The translations under genes and the position numbers were made by a program. A DNA stretch of 64,000 nucleotides from Streptomyces sp. CHD11 (lineage in GTDB: Bacteria > Actinomycetota > Actinomycetes > Streptomycetales > Streptomycetaceae), in the NCBI RefSeq assembly GCF_018638295.1, contig NZ_JABTTS010000029.1:90141-154140 (forward strand), written 5' to 3'. Positions 1 to 8,973 of the stretch are shown in pieces. Every line of letters starts with the position of its first letter. Position 1 is the stretch's first letter. The notes under the pieces were generated by a model. The model was not told the origin of the DNA and ran no database searches. It saw only the letters and a program-made list of their open reading frames with translations.

Positions 1-2474
1 CCGAACGCGTTCGACACCGCTTCCACGACCACGTCCGCCAGCCCCGGCACCGGCTCCAGCGCGTGCACGAACCCGCTCAGATAGCGCGGGTAGGCGGGCA
101 CCACCATCGGATTGTCCAGCAACGCGTCACACCGGGCCCGCAGTTCCGCCCGGGGCAGGGTGCCGAGCTGCACCTGCGCGGCCCACAGCAGCGCCGTCTT
201 CGCCGGGTCGTCCGGATGCGACTGGGCGACCGCGAGCTCCAGTTGCGTCCGGTCGCAGCCCAGCGACAGTGCGAGGCTCTCCATGCTGAACAGGAAGCCG
301 AGCATCGCCGCCACCTGTCCCACCGTCGCGTCCTCGTCGCGGAACGCGGTCGGCAGCAGCGTGCAGTAGTGCGCGTAACCCGTTTTGACGAAGGACTCGA
401 TCCAGGCCGGCAGCACCGGCTCGCTGGTGCGGTAGTACGCCAGCAGCGCACGCGCCCGGCGCAGCACCTCCGGCGCCCCGTCGACACTGCGCTCGGCGGC
501 CAGCACCTTCAGCGCATGCGTACCGAGCTCGTCGGCGAGGCGACGGCCGCGCAGGTACAGCAGGGTGTCCTCGACCGCCGCCAGCACCGTCGCCGTGGTC
601 GCCCGCGGCCCGTACGCGTCGCGTCGCAGCCGCTGCTCCAGCACCTGCTCGAGGGTGACGCCGCCGTAGCCGAGCTCGATGAGGGCCCGCTGGTGGGTGC
701 CGAGGGCCAGGTCCCAGGACTCCTGGATCGACCGCTCACCCAGTCGCCGCTCACCCATGATCGGCCGTGCCGCGCCGTGCGGCATCAGCCGCCGCAGCAT
801 CCACAGGACGTCCGAGCATGCCTCGAGTTCCGGCCGGGACGTCATGTCCAGCAGTGCCCGCTGCACGCCCCGCTGCCGCAGCTTCAGCCCCAGCGGTTCC
901 AGCCGGTCGTACACATCGCGGGCGAGTGGCGGCAGCGCCTCGTAGCCCACCTGCCCGATCCGGTCGCCGCCCATCATGATCTCGACGAGTCGCCGCACGT
1001 CCCGCCGCCCGGGGACGCTGTCCTTCTCGATGCAGGTGACCGCCGCGTCCTGGAAGTCGTACGGTGTCGGCTTGGCCCGGTCCCGCATCCCGGCGAGCAG
1101 GATCGACGTCTCGAACACGGCGATGGCGTCGGCCGTGGAGGCGAGGTAGCCGCTCCGCCGGGCGGCCCGCACGATGTCCACGGACCAGCCCAGCAGTTCG
1201 GCCTCGTCCAGAGCGTCGAGCACGGGCGGCCGGCGCAGGAACCCGGACAGTTCGTCCCCGGCGGCCCCGGCGGCCCCGGCCGGCGCCGGAACGGCCGGGG
1301 CGGCGGTCGTGGTGACGGCCGGGGCGGCGGCCGACTTCTTCCTGCCGGACTTGCCTGTCCCCGCCTGGCCGTCCAGCCGGTACGGTCTGACCCGCGTCCG
1401 CTTCAGGCTCTTCGCCCACTCCGTCGCCGCGATCGACACCGAGCCCGCCGCCAGGCCGAACTGCGCCTCGATGGCCGCGTGACTGGACGGGATCAGCCCG
1501 TACCGCCAGTTGGTGGCGGTACGCGGCGTGATCGTGAAGGTCCCGGAGCCGCCCCGCACGCCGAACTCCTCGACGCGGCTGGCCGCGTGGAAGGCGCCGC
1601 ACACATACAGACAGTCCTCCGGGTCGGTGCCGGTCGCCGACAGATGCTCGCGCATCCGCGTCCACATGTACCGTTCACGGTCCTCGTCGACCCGCAGCCG
1701 GGCCCCGTCACCCGGGGCGAGCCGGCGGAACAGGCTGCCGATGAGGAACATGACCTGGCGGTAGGTGTCATGGCCGGCGGCTCCGTCGCCGAGCGGCACC
1801 TCGACGTACTGGTGCCACCACTCCGACCAGTGCCGCACCTTGCCGTGGCGCAGCAGGTGCTCCTCCAGCTCGGCGAAACGCGGCCGCAGGTCGCCGATCT
1901 CGACTCCGACGGCCTCGCCGTGCAGCGCCGCCTCCGCCCCTTCCGGCGGTTCGGTCCCCTCCTCGGGGTCCTGCTCGTCCCGGGTGTCCCACTGGAAGAC
2001 GTGGTCCGAGGACCGGTCGACGAGGACCAGCTCCACCCCGGGGGTGTCCAGGGCGTAGGCGATGGCCTGGTACTCGGCGGACGCCTCGGTGATCGGCGCG
2101 ACCACCGACAGCGGCGCCCACTCCTGGGGGAAGCCGTCGATGTCACCGGCGAAGGCCTGCACCGCCACCGGCAGCCGGCAGTTGCGCAGCTCGGTCAGCA
2201 GCGGCGCCATGTCCTCGCACAGTTCCAGGTACACGACCTTCGGCTGCTTCTCCCGCAGCCGCCGTGCCATGGCGAGCGCGGAGGCGGGGGAGTGGTGGCA
2301 GACGGGGAAGATCTCCAGTGGCTCGCGCACCGCGCGGTCGACGTCGTCGACCATGCCGAGCAGAATGCCCTCCAGGGTGTCCGGCCCGCCCGCGAACGTG
2401 GCCGCCGCCTCCTGGAGCTGCCCGCGCAGCGCGGCGAACGACGTGCTCTCGGTGCTCTCCTGGGGCCCGCTCAT
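1..2474 (-). CDS. DUF5682 family protein, C-terminal end cut by the window edge
   Basis: The frame opens at an ATG at 2474 and stays open for 824 codons to the left edge, so the stop lies outside the window. The protein begins MSGPQESTESTSFAALRG and contains FPVCHHSPASALAMARRLRE near residue 40, an N-terminal pattern I associate with DUF5682, whose members are usually about 750-850 aa. A Pro/Ala/Thr-rich linker lies near residues 365-400. The ATG overlaps the stop of the upstream MoxR gene (ATGA), which implies translational coupling. The biochemical role of DUF5682 is unknown to me. Its place beside MoxR and vWA genes suggests that it is an effector or substrate of that pair. Identity is fairly sure and function is not. 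Confidence 0.8.
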   Translation of the reverse strand, partial: MSGPQESTESTSFAALRGQLQEAAATFAGGPDTLEGILLGMVDDVDRAVREPLEIFPVCHHSPASALAMARRLREKQPKVVYLELCEDMAPLLTELRNCRLPVAVQAFAGDIDGFPQEWAPLSVVAPITEASAEYQAIAYALDTPGVELVLVDRSSDHVFQWDTRDEQDPEEGTEPPEGAEAALHGEAVGVEIGDLRPRFAELEEHLLRHGKVRHWSEWWHQYVEVPLGDGAAGHDTYRQVMFLIGSLFRRLAPGDGARLRVDEDRERYMWTRMREHLSATGTDPEDCLYVCGAFHAASRVEEFGVRGGSGTFTITPRTATNWRYGLIPSSHAAIEAQFGLAAGSVSIAATEWAKSLKRTRVRPYRLDGQAGTGKSGRKKSAAAPAVTTTAAPAVPAPAGAAGAAGDELSGFLRRPPVLDALDEAELLGWSVDIVRAARRSGYLASTADAIAVFETSILLAGMRDRAKPTPYDFQDAAVTCIEKDSVPGRRDVRRLVEIMMGGDRIGQVGYEALPPLARDVYDRLEPLGLKLRQRGVQRALLDMTSRPELEACSDVLWMLRRLMPHGAARPIMGERRLGERSIQESWDLALGTHQRALIELGYGGVTLEQVLEQRLRRDAYGPRATTATVLAAVEDTLLYLRGRRLADELGTHALKVLAAERSVDGAPEVLRRARALLAYYRTSEPVLPAWIESFVKTGYAHYCTLLPTAFRDEDATVGQVAAMLGFLFSMESLALSLGCDRTQLELAVAQSHPDDPAKTALLWAAQVQLGTLPRAELRARCDALLDNPMVVPAYPRYLSGFVHALEPVPGLADVVVEAVSNAF

Positions 2475-3595
2475 GACAGGGTGGCGATCGCGTCGCGGCC
2501 GCCCTGAAGGAACTCCGGCCAGGAGCCGCCCTCTTCCTTGCTGCGCGGCTCGACGACCCCGTGCAGATACTTGTTGAGGATGGCCAGGTCCTCGGGCTGG
2601 CGCCGGGAGAGGGAACCGACCAGCGAGGAGGCGAGGGTGCGGGCGGTGAGGGCGCGCTCGCCGAAGAAGTTGCTGTGCAGGACGGCGTCCTCCAGCACAC
2701 CGATCTGCTCGGCCGTCGACAGCGCCGACTCCAGCTTCTCGTCGTCGCTGCCGGCCGCCGAGGCGGAGGCGCGCAGGTCGGCGAAGCTCTGCAGCAGCAC
2801 ATCGAGCAGGGTCGGCGGCACGTCCAGTTCGATCGAGTGCCGGCGCAGCAGCTCCTCGGTGCGGAAGCGGACGATCTCCGCCTCGCTCTTCTTGTTCGTC
2901 ACCACCGGGATGCGGACGAAGTTGAAGCGGCGCTTGAGCGCCGACGACAGGTCGTTGACCCCCCGGTCGCGGCTGTTGGCCGTGGCGATGATCGAGAAGC
3001 CGGGCTTGGCGAACACGATGTTGTCGTCACCGCCCCCGCTCTCCAGCTCGGGGACGGAGATGTACTTCTCGGAGAGGATCGAGATCAGCGCGTCCTGCAC
3101 ATCACTGGTGGACCGGGTCAGCTCCTCGAACCGGCCGATGGCACCGCCCTCCATCGCCGTCATGATCGGCGAGGGGATCATCGACTCCCGCGACTGCCCC
3201 TTGGCGATGACCATCGAGACGTTCCAGGAGTACTTGATGTGGTCCTCGGTGGTACCGGCCGTGCCCTGCACCACCAGCGTGGAGTTGCGGCAGATCGCGG
3301 CCGACAGCAGCTCGGCCAGCCAGCTCTTGCCCGTGCCGGGGTCGCCGATGAGCAGCAGACCGCGGTCCGAGGCGAGCGTGACGATGGACCGCTCGACGAA
3401 GCTGCGGTCACCGAACCACTTCTGCGACACCTCCCGGTCCAGCCCGTCGGCCCGCTCGGAGCCGAGGATGAACAGGCGCACCATCTTCGGGGACAGCCGC
3501 CACGAGAACGGCTTGGGGTTGTCGTCGACCGACTCCAGCCAGTCGAGCTCCTCGGCGAACTTGATCTCGGCGGGCGCGCGCAGCAGATCGGACAT
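2471..3595 (-). CDS. MoxR-type AAA+ ATPase
   Basis: This 374-aa protein has a Walker A motif GDPGTGKS near residue 105 and an acidic Walker B-like segment ending in FEE near residue 176. A sensor-type stretch follows (SIIATANSRDRG), then an arginine-rich segment (LSSALKRRFNFVRIPVV). These are the marks of MoxR-family AAA+ chaperone-like ATPases, which usually act with a vWA partner to remodel or assemble protein complexes. The vWA gene lies 63 bp upstream and the DUF5682 gene overlaps its stop by 4 bp. The ATG at 3595 fits the length of the family. The target complex is not known. Confidence 0.9.
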   Translation of the reverse strand: MSDLLRAPAEIKFAEELDWLESVDDNPKPFSWRLSPKMVRLFILGSERADGLDREVSQKWFGDRSFVERSIVTLASDRGLLLIGDPGTGKSWLAELLSAAICRNSTLVVQGTAGTTEDHIKYSWNVSMVIAKGQSRESMIPSPIMTAMEGGAIGRFEELTRSTSDVQDALISILSEKYISVPELESGGGDDNIVFAKPGFSIIATANSRDRGVNDLSSALKRRFNFVRIPVVTNKKSEAEIVRFRTEELLRRHSIELDVPPTLLDVLLQSFADLRASASAAGSDDEKLESALSTAEQIGVLEDAVLHSNFFGERALTARTLASSLVGSLSRRQPEDLAILNKYLHGVVEPRSKEEGGSWPEFLQGGRDAIATLS

Positions 3596-3658
3596 GAGGG
3601 GAGTGCCTTTCGTACGGTGATCGAAGAGAAGAGAGACGTGGGACGCTGCCGCGTCGCT

Positions 3659-5110
3659 TCACGTGAGGAACGTCTTGAGCTCGTGCACGAGCTTCTTGAT
3701 GTGGCCGGAGATCACCGGCGTACCGAGGTCCTTGAACCGCTCCCGGAACCACGGGTTGACGCTGCCGCGGCCCCCGCTGGTGACCGAGCCCACCGGGATG
3801 AACTTCGCCCCCGAGCGGTGGATGGCGGCCATGCTGTCGAACAGCTCGTCGGTGCGCCATTCGTAGAAGTCGGAGATCCACACCACCACCGTGTTGCGCG
3901 GCTCGGCGATCTTCGGCCGGGCGAGCGCCATGGCGACCGTGCCGTCGGTGCCACCGCCGAGCTTGGTGCGCAGCAGTGTCTCGAACGGGTCGTGCGACCA
4001 CGGCGTGAGGTCCAGCGCCTGCGTGTCGTACGCGATCAGATGGACGTCGACCTTCGGCAGCCCGGCGAAAATGGACGCCAGGATGGTGCAGTTGACCATC
4101 GAGTCGACCATGGAGCCCGACTGGTCCACGACCACGATCAGCCGCTGCGGTGTCGTCTTGCGGCTGGTGTGCCGGTAGTAGAGGCGGTCGACGTAGAGCC
4201 GCTCCTCCTCCGGACTCCAGTTGGTGAGGTTCTTCCAGATGGTGCGGTCCAGGTCGAGGTTGCGGAAGACCCGCTTGGGCGGGACCGACCGGTCGATGTC
4301 GCCGACCGTGGCCTTCTCCACCTGGCTGCGCAGCACCTGGGCGACCTCGTCGACATAACGGCGGATCAGCGCCTTGGCGTTGGCCAGGGCCACCCCCGAG
4401 AGGTTGTCCTTGTCCCGCAGCAACTGCTCGATCAGGGACATGCTCGGAGTCAGCCGCGAGGCCAGCGCCGGGTCGGCCAGCACCTCGCGCAGCCGCATCC
4501 GCTTGACGAGGCCGGCCTCGATCGAGCCCAGCTCCGGCCCGATCTCCGGAATCAGCCGGCCGAGGTCCGGCGTGGACCCGCCGCCCTCCGTAGCCGTCGG
4601 ACCGGCTCCGCTTCCGGCGCCCACCGGCCGGCCTCCACCGCTTCCGGCGCCCGCCGAACGGCCTCCACCGCCGCCGCGCAGGTCGCCGGGCCGGCAGCCC
4701 AGCGCCCGCTCCAGCCAGCCCGCGTCGGACTGCCAGCGGGCCAGCTGCTCGGCGGTGACGGCACCGGAGCCGGAGGCGAACACGTTCAGCAGGACCTTCG
4801 ACGCGAGCGCCGCGCGGCGCACCTCCGCCGCCCGGTCACGTCCGTCGTCCCCGTCCGGCAGGGGCGTCATCAGCCCGTCGAACTCCGCCGCCAGCTCCGG
4901 ATGCCGCTGCACCACGGAATCGACCGACGCCCCGGGGTCGAGCAGCGCGGACGGCAGCCCGATGTCCTCGACCACGGCCAGGCTCGCCGACTCCAGCGAC
5001 ACCTGTTCCTCGGGATCGAAGAGCCGGGCCAGCAGCCGCCAGTACAGCATCTGCCGCCGGTTCTCGCCGGCTTCGGGGACCGCCGCCCCGTCGGTACTCT
5101 CCGCGCTCAT
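3659..5110 (-). CDS. vWA domain protein (MoxR partner)
   Basis: The start is taken at the ATG at 5110, which overlaps the upstream stop as ATGA; the open frame extends further but without coding character. The 483-aa protein has a helical N-terminal half with a Gly/Arg/Pro-rich linker near residues 165-190. The C-terminal half is a von Willebrand A domain with a complete MIDAS: DQSGS, then the Thr in LGGGTDG, then the Asp in VVWISDFYEW. vWA proteins of this kind usually bind a metal and pair with MoxR ATPases, and the ATPase is encoded 63 bp downstream. I infer that the two form the core of this operon. Confidence 0.9.
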   Translation of the reverse strand: MSAESTDGAAVPEAGENRRQMLYWRLLARLFDPEEQVSLESASLAVVEDIGLPSALLDPGASVDSVVQRHPELAAEFDGLMTPLPDGDDGRDRAAEVRRAALASKVLLNVFASGSGAVTAEQLARWQSDAGWLERALGCRPGDLRGGGGGRSAGAGSGGGRPVGAGSGAGPTATEGGGSTPDLGRLIPEIGPELGSIEAGLVKRMRLREVLADPALASRLTPSMSLIEQLLRDKDNLSGVALANAKALIRRYVDEVAQVLRSQVEKATVGDIDRSVPPKRVFRNLDLDRTIWKNLTNWSPEEERLYVDRLYYRHTSRKTTPQRLIVVVDQSGSMVDSMVNCTILASIFAGLPKVDVHLIAYDTQALDLTPWSHDPFETLLRTKLGGGTDGTVAMALARPKIAEPRNTVVVWISDFYEWRTDELFDSMAAIHRSGAKFIPVGSVTSGGRGSVNPWFRERFKDLGTPVISGHIKKLVHELKTFLT

Positions 5111-6522
5111 TTCCGCAGCAGCTTTCCGGCACGTTCGCGCAGCACCGTGACGGCGTCGGTCGCCGCCTTCTCGGCCCGCACGCCGGCCTTGTCGGTCGTC
5201 CCCCCGGCCCATGCCCCGGCATGCACGGCGACGTTCTTCTTCCGCACGGTCCGTTCGACGGCGAGCGGCTGGAGCAGGAACTCCCCGGCGTCCCAGCGCA
5301 GCAGTCCGACGCAGGCACCGGACGAGGCGATGGCCTCCGGCGTCAGCGGACCGGCCGCCGGCACCCGGTCGACGTCCACGGCGAGACGCCGCCCGGCGAT
5401 GTCGAAGGCCACCCCGTCCTCGCCGTCCGCCACCCCGTACCCCTCCACCAGCACCGGCACGGCGATCCGCACCGGATGCCGGTCCAGCGGCGCGACCGCG
5501 GCGGCGACCGCCGTGGGCAACGCCACCCGCGCGGTGGTGAACACCTCGGCCGGCTCACCCGACCGCGCCCGGGCGTCGTCCCAGACCAGATCGCCCTCGG
5601 CGGTGACGGGCATCGCGTCCAGCTCCACGGCCCGCCCCTCACTCACCGCCGCCAGCAGGGACATGCGCGGCCGGAGCAGCTGCCACAGCCCGGCCCCGAC
5701 GACCGTGTCGGGCTTCGGCGCGGACACACTGGCCCGCACCAGCCGCGCCGCACCCCCGTCCGCCGGCTCGAACACCGCATGGACCTGTGCCTGTACGGCG
5801 GTGGCATGCTCCTGGACGTCCACGCCGAGCGGCAGCAGACGCCCGGTCACCTCCGCGAGGGCCGGGGCGGACACCGCGCCGGGCAGCGTCAGCAGCACGG
5901 CCCGCGACCACAGATCCGCCCACCGGCGCACCGGAACCCGCTCCAGGGACGCCCCGGGACAGGAAGCGGCGAGTTCGGCGGCGAAGCCGTCGAGCAGCGC
6001 GGCCAGCCGGCGCAGACCCGGCTCGGGCAGCATCGCGGACACCACGGGCGCGGCTCCGGCGACCAGTTCGTGGTCGATGCCGCGCCACCCGGCCCGCGCC
6101 AGATCGCACAGCCAACTCCGGGCGGCCACCAGCAGATTGGCCGCGGGTTCCACCTCCACGCCCGCGACGGAGCCCTCCGCGTCCGCGGCGTCGTCCGCCC
6201 CGGCGGCGCGCGGCCGCCCGACGGCCTCCTCGACCCGGGCGGCGAGCGCGTCGTGCACGGAACCGAGCAGCGCGGTGCGCGCGGCGGCGAGCGCCACGAA
6301 GTGATCCTCACCGGCCGCACCGGCAGCGGTCTTCTCCGCGGCCTCCGCGACCCGCCCGGCCAGGGGCGACCCGGCGACCGCGTCGGCCAGCCCGGCGAGC
6401 CCGGCGGCCTGCGCCGGCCGCGGACGCAACAGCCCGTCGACGAGTGCCCCGTCGAAACCGTCCACGGCGGCGAGCGCCTCGTCCAGCCCCTCGACGGCGT
6501 CGCTCAGCAGATCGGCACGCAT
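5107..6522 (-). CDS. Hypothetical protein of the MoxR/vWA operon
   Basis: This 471-aa protein begins MRADLLSDAVEGLDEALAAV. Its ATG at 6522 shares a base with the upstream stop (TGATG), and its own stop overlaps the vWA start (ATGA). The open frame continues upstream to 7044, but that part overlaps the preceding gene and is not coding-like. The protein is Ala/Val/Leu-rich and mostly helical in appearance, with no catalytic motif, signal peptide or membrane segment that I can see. In related Streptomyces loci a SWIM-domain protein and an uncharacterised protein sit at the head of MoxR/vWA/DUF5682 operons, and this gene takes the second place. Its function is unknown. Confidence 0.75.
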   Translation of the reverse strand: MRADLLSDAVEGLDEALAAVDGFDGALVDGLLRPRPAQAAGLAGLADAVAGSPLAGRVAEAAEKTAAGAAGEDHFVALAAARTALLGSVHDALAARVEEAVGRPRAAGADDAADAEGSVAGVEVEPAANLLVAARSWLCDLARAGWRGIDHELVAGAAPVVSAMLPEPGLRRLAALLDGFAAELAASCPGASLERVPVRRWADLWSRAVLLTLPGAVSAPALAEVTGRLLPLGVDVQEHATAVQAQVHAVFEPADGGAARLVRASVSAPKPDTVVGAGLWQLLRPRMSLLAAVSEGRAVELDAMPVTAEGDLVWDDARARSGEPAEVFTTARVALPTAVAAAVAPLDRHPVRIAVPVLVEGYGVADGEDGVAFDIAGRRLAVDVDRVPAAGPLTPEAIASSGACVGLLRWDAGEFLLQPLAVERTVRKKNVAVHAGAWAGGTTDKAGVRAEKAATDAVTVLRERAGKLLRK

Positions 6523-7040
6523 CAGGCCACCGCCCTCGTCGTCGGGAACCACTGCATCTCCGGCAGCGCGGCGGTGGCCGGCGCGAGCTCGAGATACGCC
6601 AGATGCCGCAGGAACCGGCTGAACACCTGAGCCGCCGCCGCACGGTCCCCCTGCGCGGGCCGGGTGTCGAACATGGCACTGAAGACGGTGTGCCCGTCCG
6701 GGTCCTCGCCGGTGACCTCGACCTTCAGGTACCGGGCCACCCGCTCCACCCCGTACTGCAGCACGGACTCGTCGACGAGCGCGCGTATGTGGTTGCAGAA
6801 ACCGCCCCGCGCCCCGCCGCACGGACGGTTGTTGTTGGTGCTGCACGCGAAGGCGTACGTTCCCGCCTCCACCGACGACACATACACCCGCCCGATGTCC
6901 GACCCGCTGGACACCACACCCTGCAGCCGCCCGTCCGCCAGCTCGGCGAACGGCACCTTGGCGAGCTTCCGGGGCCGCGCGGGCGGCACCACCCGTGTCG
7001 TGCTCGACCTCTCCCAGACGGACAACGCACCATCTCCCAT
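6522..7040 (-). CDS. SWIM-like Cys/His cluster protein, first gene of the operon
   Basis: This is a 172-aa protein if started at the ATG at 7040 (MGDGALSVWERSS). Near residues 62-83 it has a Cys/His cluster, ACSTNNN then CGGA then FCNHIRAL, which resembles the CxC...CxH zinc ligands of SWIM domains found at the head of MoxR/vWA operons. The first pair is degenerate, so zinc binding is an inference. No strong ribosome binding site precedes 7040, and an in-frame ATG at 7181 is the alternative. Its stop overlaps the next start by one base. It may act as a nucleic-acid or protein adaptor for the ATPase module. Confidence 0.65.
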   Translation of the reverse strand: MGDGALSVWERSSTTRVVPPARPRKLAKVPFAELADGRLQGVVSSGSDIGRVYVSSVEAGTYAFACSTNNNRPCGGARGGFCNHIRALVDESVLQYGVERVARYLKVEVTGEDPDGHTVFSAMFDTRPAQGDRAAAAQVFSRFLRHLAYLELAPATAALPEMQWFPTTRAVA

Positions 7041-7290
7041 GCATGCGAAAGGGGATGCCCTCGCCGGACCGGCGGGACTGGAGACGAATCTAGCGATGAC
7101 CACTGACAACGCCCCCGGAGCGGGCCCCGGCTTCCGCCGGGCGTTCTTGACGTGCGGCGGAACCGGTCGATACTTGTCCACCGTGCGTCAAGTGACTGTT
7201 CGTGTCCCTGTCAGCACGGGGTGAGAGCGTGAACGCATGGTTCCACCGGGATGCCGTTCCCTCAGATCCCCATCTCTCCAGGCGGTACAG

Positions 7291-8907
7291 ATGAAGAAGA
7301 GAGTGTGCGGTGCGGGCGCCGTCCTCGGCGTGGTCCTCGCCATGACCGCACTGCCGGCCCCCGCATCGGCCGACACCCGCACCGGAAGACCCGCGGCCCT
7401 GCCCCTGGGCCCGTCCGACCTGACCGAGACACGGACCACGCGCACCCTGCAGCCGGGCCTGACCCTCACCCGTATCGTGCGCGGCGTCCGTGACCCGGCC
7501 CACCACTGGACCGTCGAGGCGTCCATCCCCGGCGGTGACACCTCCCCCGACCCCGACGCACCCCCGACCACCCTCAAGGACCGGACCAGCGCCGACGAAC
7601 TGGCCGCCGAACTGCGAAGCGCCGGCTTCGAGACACGGGTGGAGCGGGTGACCACACCGAGGACGGCCGACTACGCCGGCGGGACCCTCGGCTGGCGGGT
7701 CCGTGTCGGCACCTTCGGCGAGCAGTCCGCCGCGACCGCGGAACGCACCCGTCTCAGAACCGCCGGATTCACCGGAGCGGTCACCTACACCGGCTGGGAC
7801 GGTGAGACCACCGACCGCGGCCCCTGGCGCCTCGACGTCCTCACCCTCGACCCCCGCGTCTTCCGCGGCACCCTCGACGCCGCCCACGGCCCCGACCTGG
7901 AGAACCGCGAGACCACCAGCGCACTGGCGAACGCCGCCGGCGCCACCGCGGCGGTCAACGCCGGCTTCTTCGTCCTCGACCCACGCTCCGGCGCCCCCGG
8001 CGACCCGGCCGGCGTGGGCCTGTACGACGGCCGCCTGCTCAGCGAACCGGTGAACGGACGCCCCGGCCTGGTCGTCCACGACAACGGCCGCCGCACGCAG
8101 ATCACCCGCCTCACCTGGCAGGGCACGGTCACCTCCGGCCGCGCCTCCCTGACCCTGAACGGCGTCAACCGCGTACCGGGCCTGATCAGGAACTGCGGCG
8201 GCAGCGCGGGCGACACCCCGACCGCGCTCCCTCTCCACGACGTGACCTGCACCAACCCCGACCAACTCGTCGCCTTCACACCCGACTACGGCACCAGCAC
8301 ACCCGACGGCGAGGGCACGGAGGCAGTACTGGACGCCGACGACCGGGTCGTCGAACTGCGCACCCCGCGCGGCGGCCCCCTCCCGGCAGGCGGCAGTTCG
8401 GTCCAGGCGACCGGCCAACGCGTCGCGGAACTCGTGGAGTCGGCCCGGCCGGGTGACCGCCTGCGCATCCGGACCACCCTGCTGGACGACCGCGGACAGC
8501 GCGTGTCCCCGTCCACGAGGACGAACATCGTCAACGCGGGCCCGGAACTCGTGCGCGACGGACGGCTGCACGTCACTCCCGCCACCGACGGCATGGTGCA
8601 CCCCGGCGATCCGAGCTGGTACTACGGCTGGGTGCACAAGCGCAATCCGCGTACCCTGGCCGGAGTCGACGCCTCCGGCCGCACGGTTCTCGTCACCGCC
8701 GACGGCCGCAGCACCGACTCCCTCGGACTCGGCATCACCGAGGGCGCGAAGGTCGCCCGGTCCCTCGGCCTGCGCGACGCGGTCAACCTCGACGGCGGCG
8801 GCTCCACGACGATGGTGGCGAACGGTACCGTGATCAACGCCCCGTCCGACGCGGCGGGCGAACGCCCGGTAGGGGACGCCCTGTTGATTCTGCCCCGCAG
8901 GAACTGA
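7291..8907 (+). CDS. Secreted phosphodiester glycosidase (NAGPA domain) with SPOR-like domain
   Basis: The ATG at 7291 gives MKKRVCGAG followed by a hydrophobic stretch ending PAPASADT, a Sec signal peptide; the open frame continues upstream but would bury this signal. The mature protein, from a 538-aa precursor, has a SPOR-like segment near residues 85-165 (LGWRVRVGTFGEQSAATAER). The NAGPA-type phosphodiester glycosidase domain follows and ends with the hallmark NLDGGGSTTM near residue 512. The family removes N-acetylglucosamine from phosphodiester linkages, and here the site of action is probably the cell wall or the outside of the cell. The gene stands alone, divergent from the MoxR/vWA operon. 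Confidence 0.9.
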   Translation: MKKRVCGAGAVLGVVLAMTALPAPASADTRTGRPAALPLGPSDLTETRTTRTLQPGLTLTRIVRGVRDPAHHWTVEASIPGGDTSPDPDAPPTTLKDRTSADELAAELRSAGFETRVERVTTPRTADYAGGTLGWRVRVGTFGEQSAATAERTRLRTAGFTGAVTYTGWDGETTDRGPWRLDVLTLDPRVFRGTLDAAHGPDLENRETTSALANAAGATAAVNAGFFVLDPRSGAPGDPAGVGLYDGRLLSEPVNGRPGLVVHDNGRRTQITRLTWQGTVTSGRASLTLNGVNRVPGLIRNCGGSAGDTPTALPLHDVTCTNPDQLVAFTPDYGTSTPDGEGTEAVLDADDRVVELRTPRGGPLPAGGSSVQATGQRVAELVESARPGDRLRIRTTLLDDRGQRVSPSTRTNIVNAGPELVRDGRLHVTPATDGMVHPGDPSWYYGWVHKRNPRTLAGVDASGRTVLVTADGRSTDSLGLGITEGAKVARSLGLRDAVNLDGGGSTTMVANGTVINAPSDAAGERPVGDALLILPRRN

Positions 8908-8973
8908 CCCCCGCCCCCACCACGGATCCGCGCAGCCGCCCACGCCGACGCAGCACACACCCCGGGAGCCGCC

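Noticed and set aside
63..7106. Long plus-strand open frames opposite the MoxR/vWA operon, some over 800 codons
   Set aside because: They are Arg/Pro/His-rich reverse-complement shadows of the minus-strand genes, which have motifs, overlaps and sensible composition.
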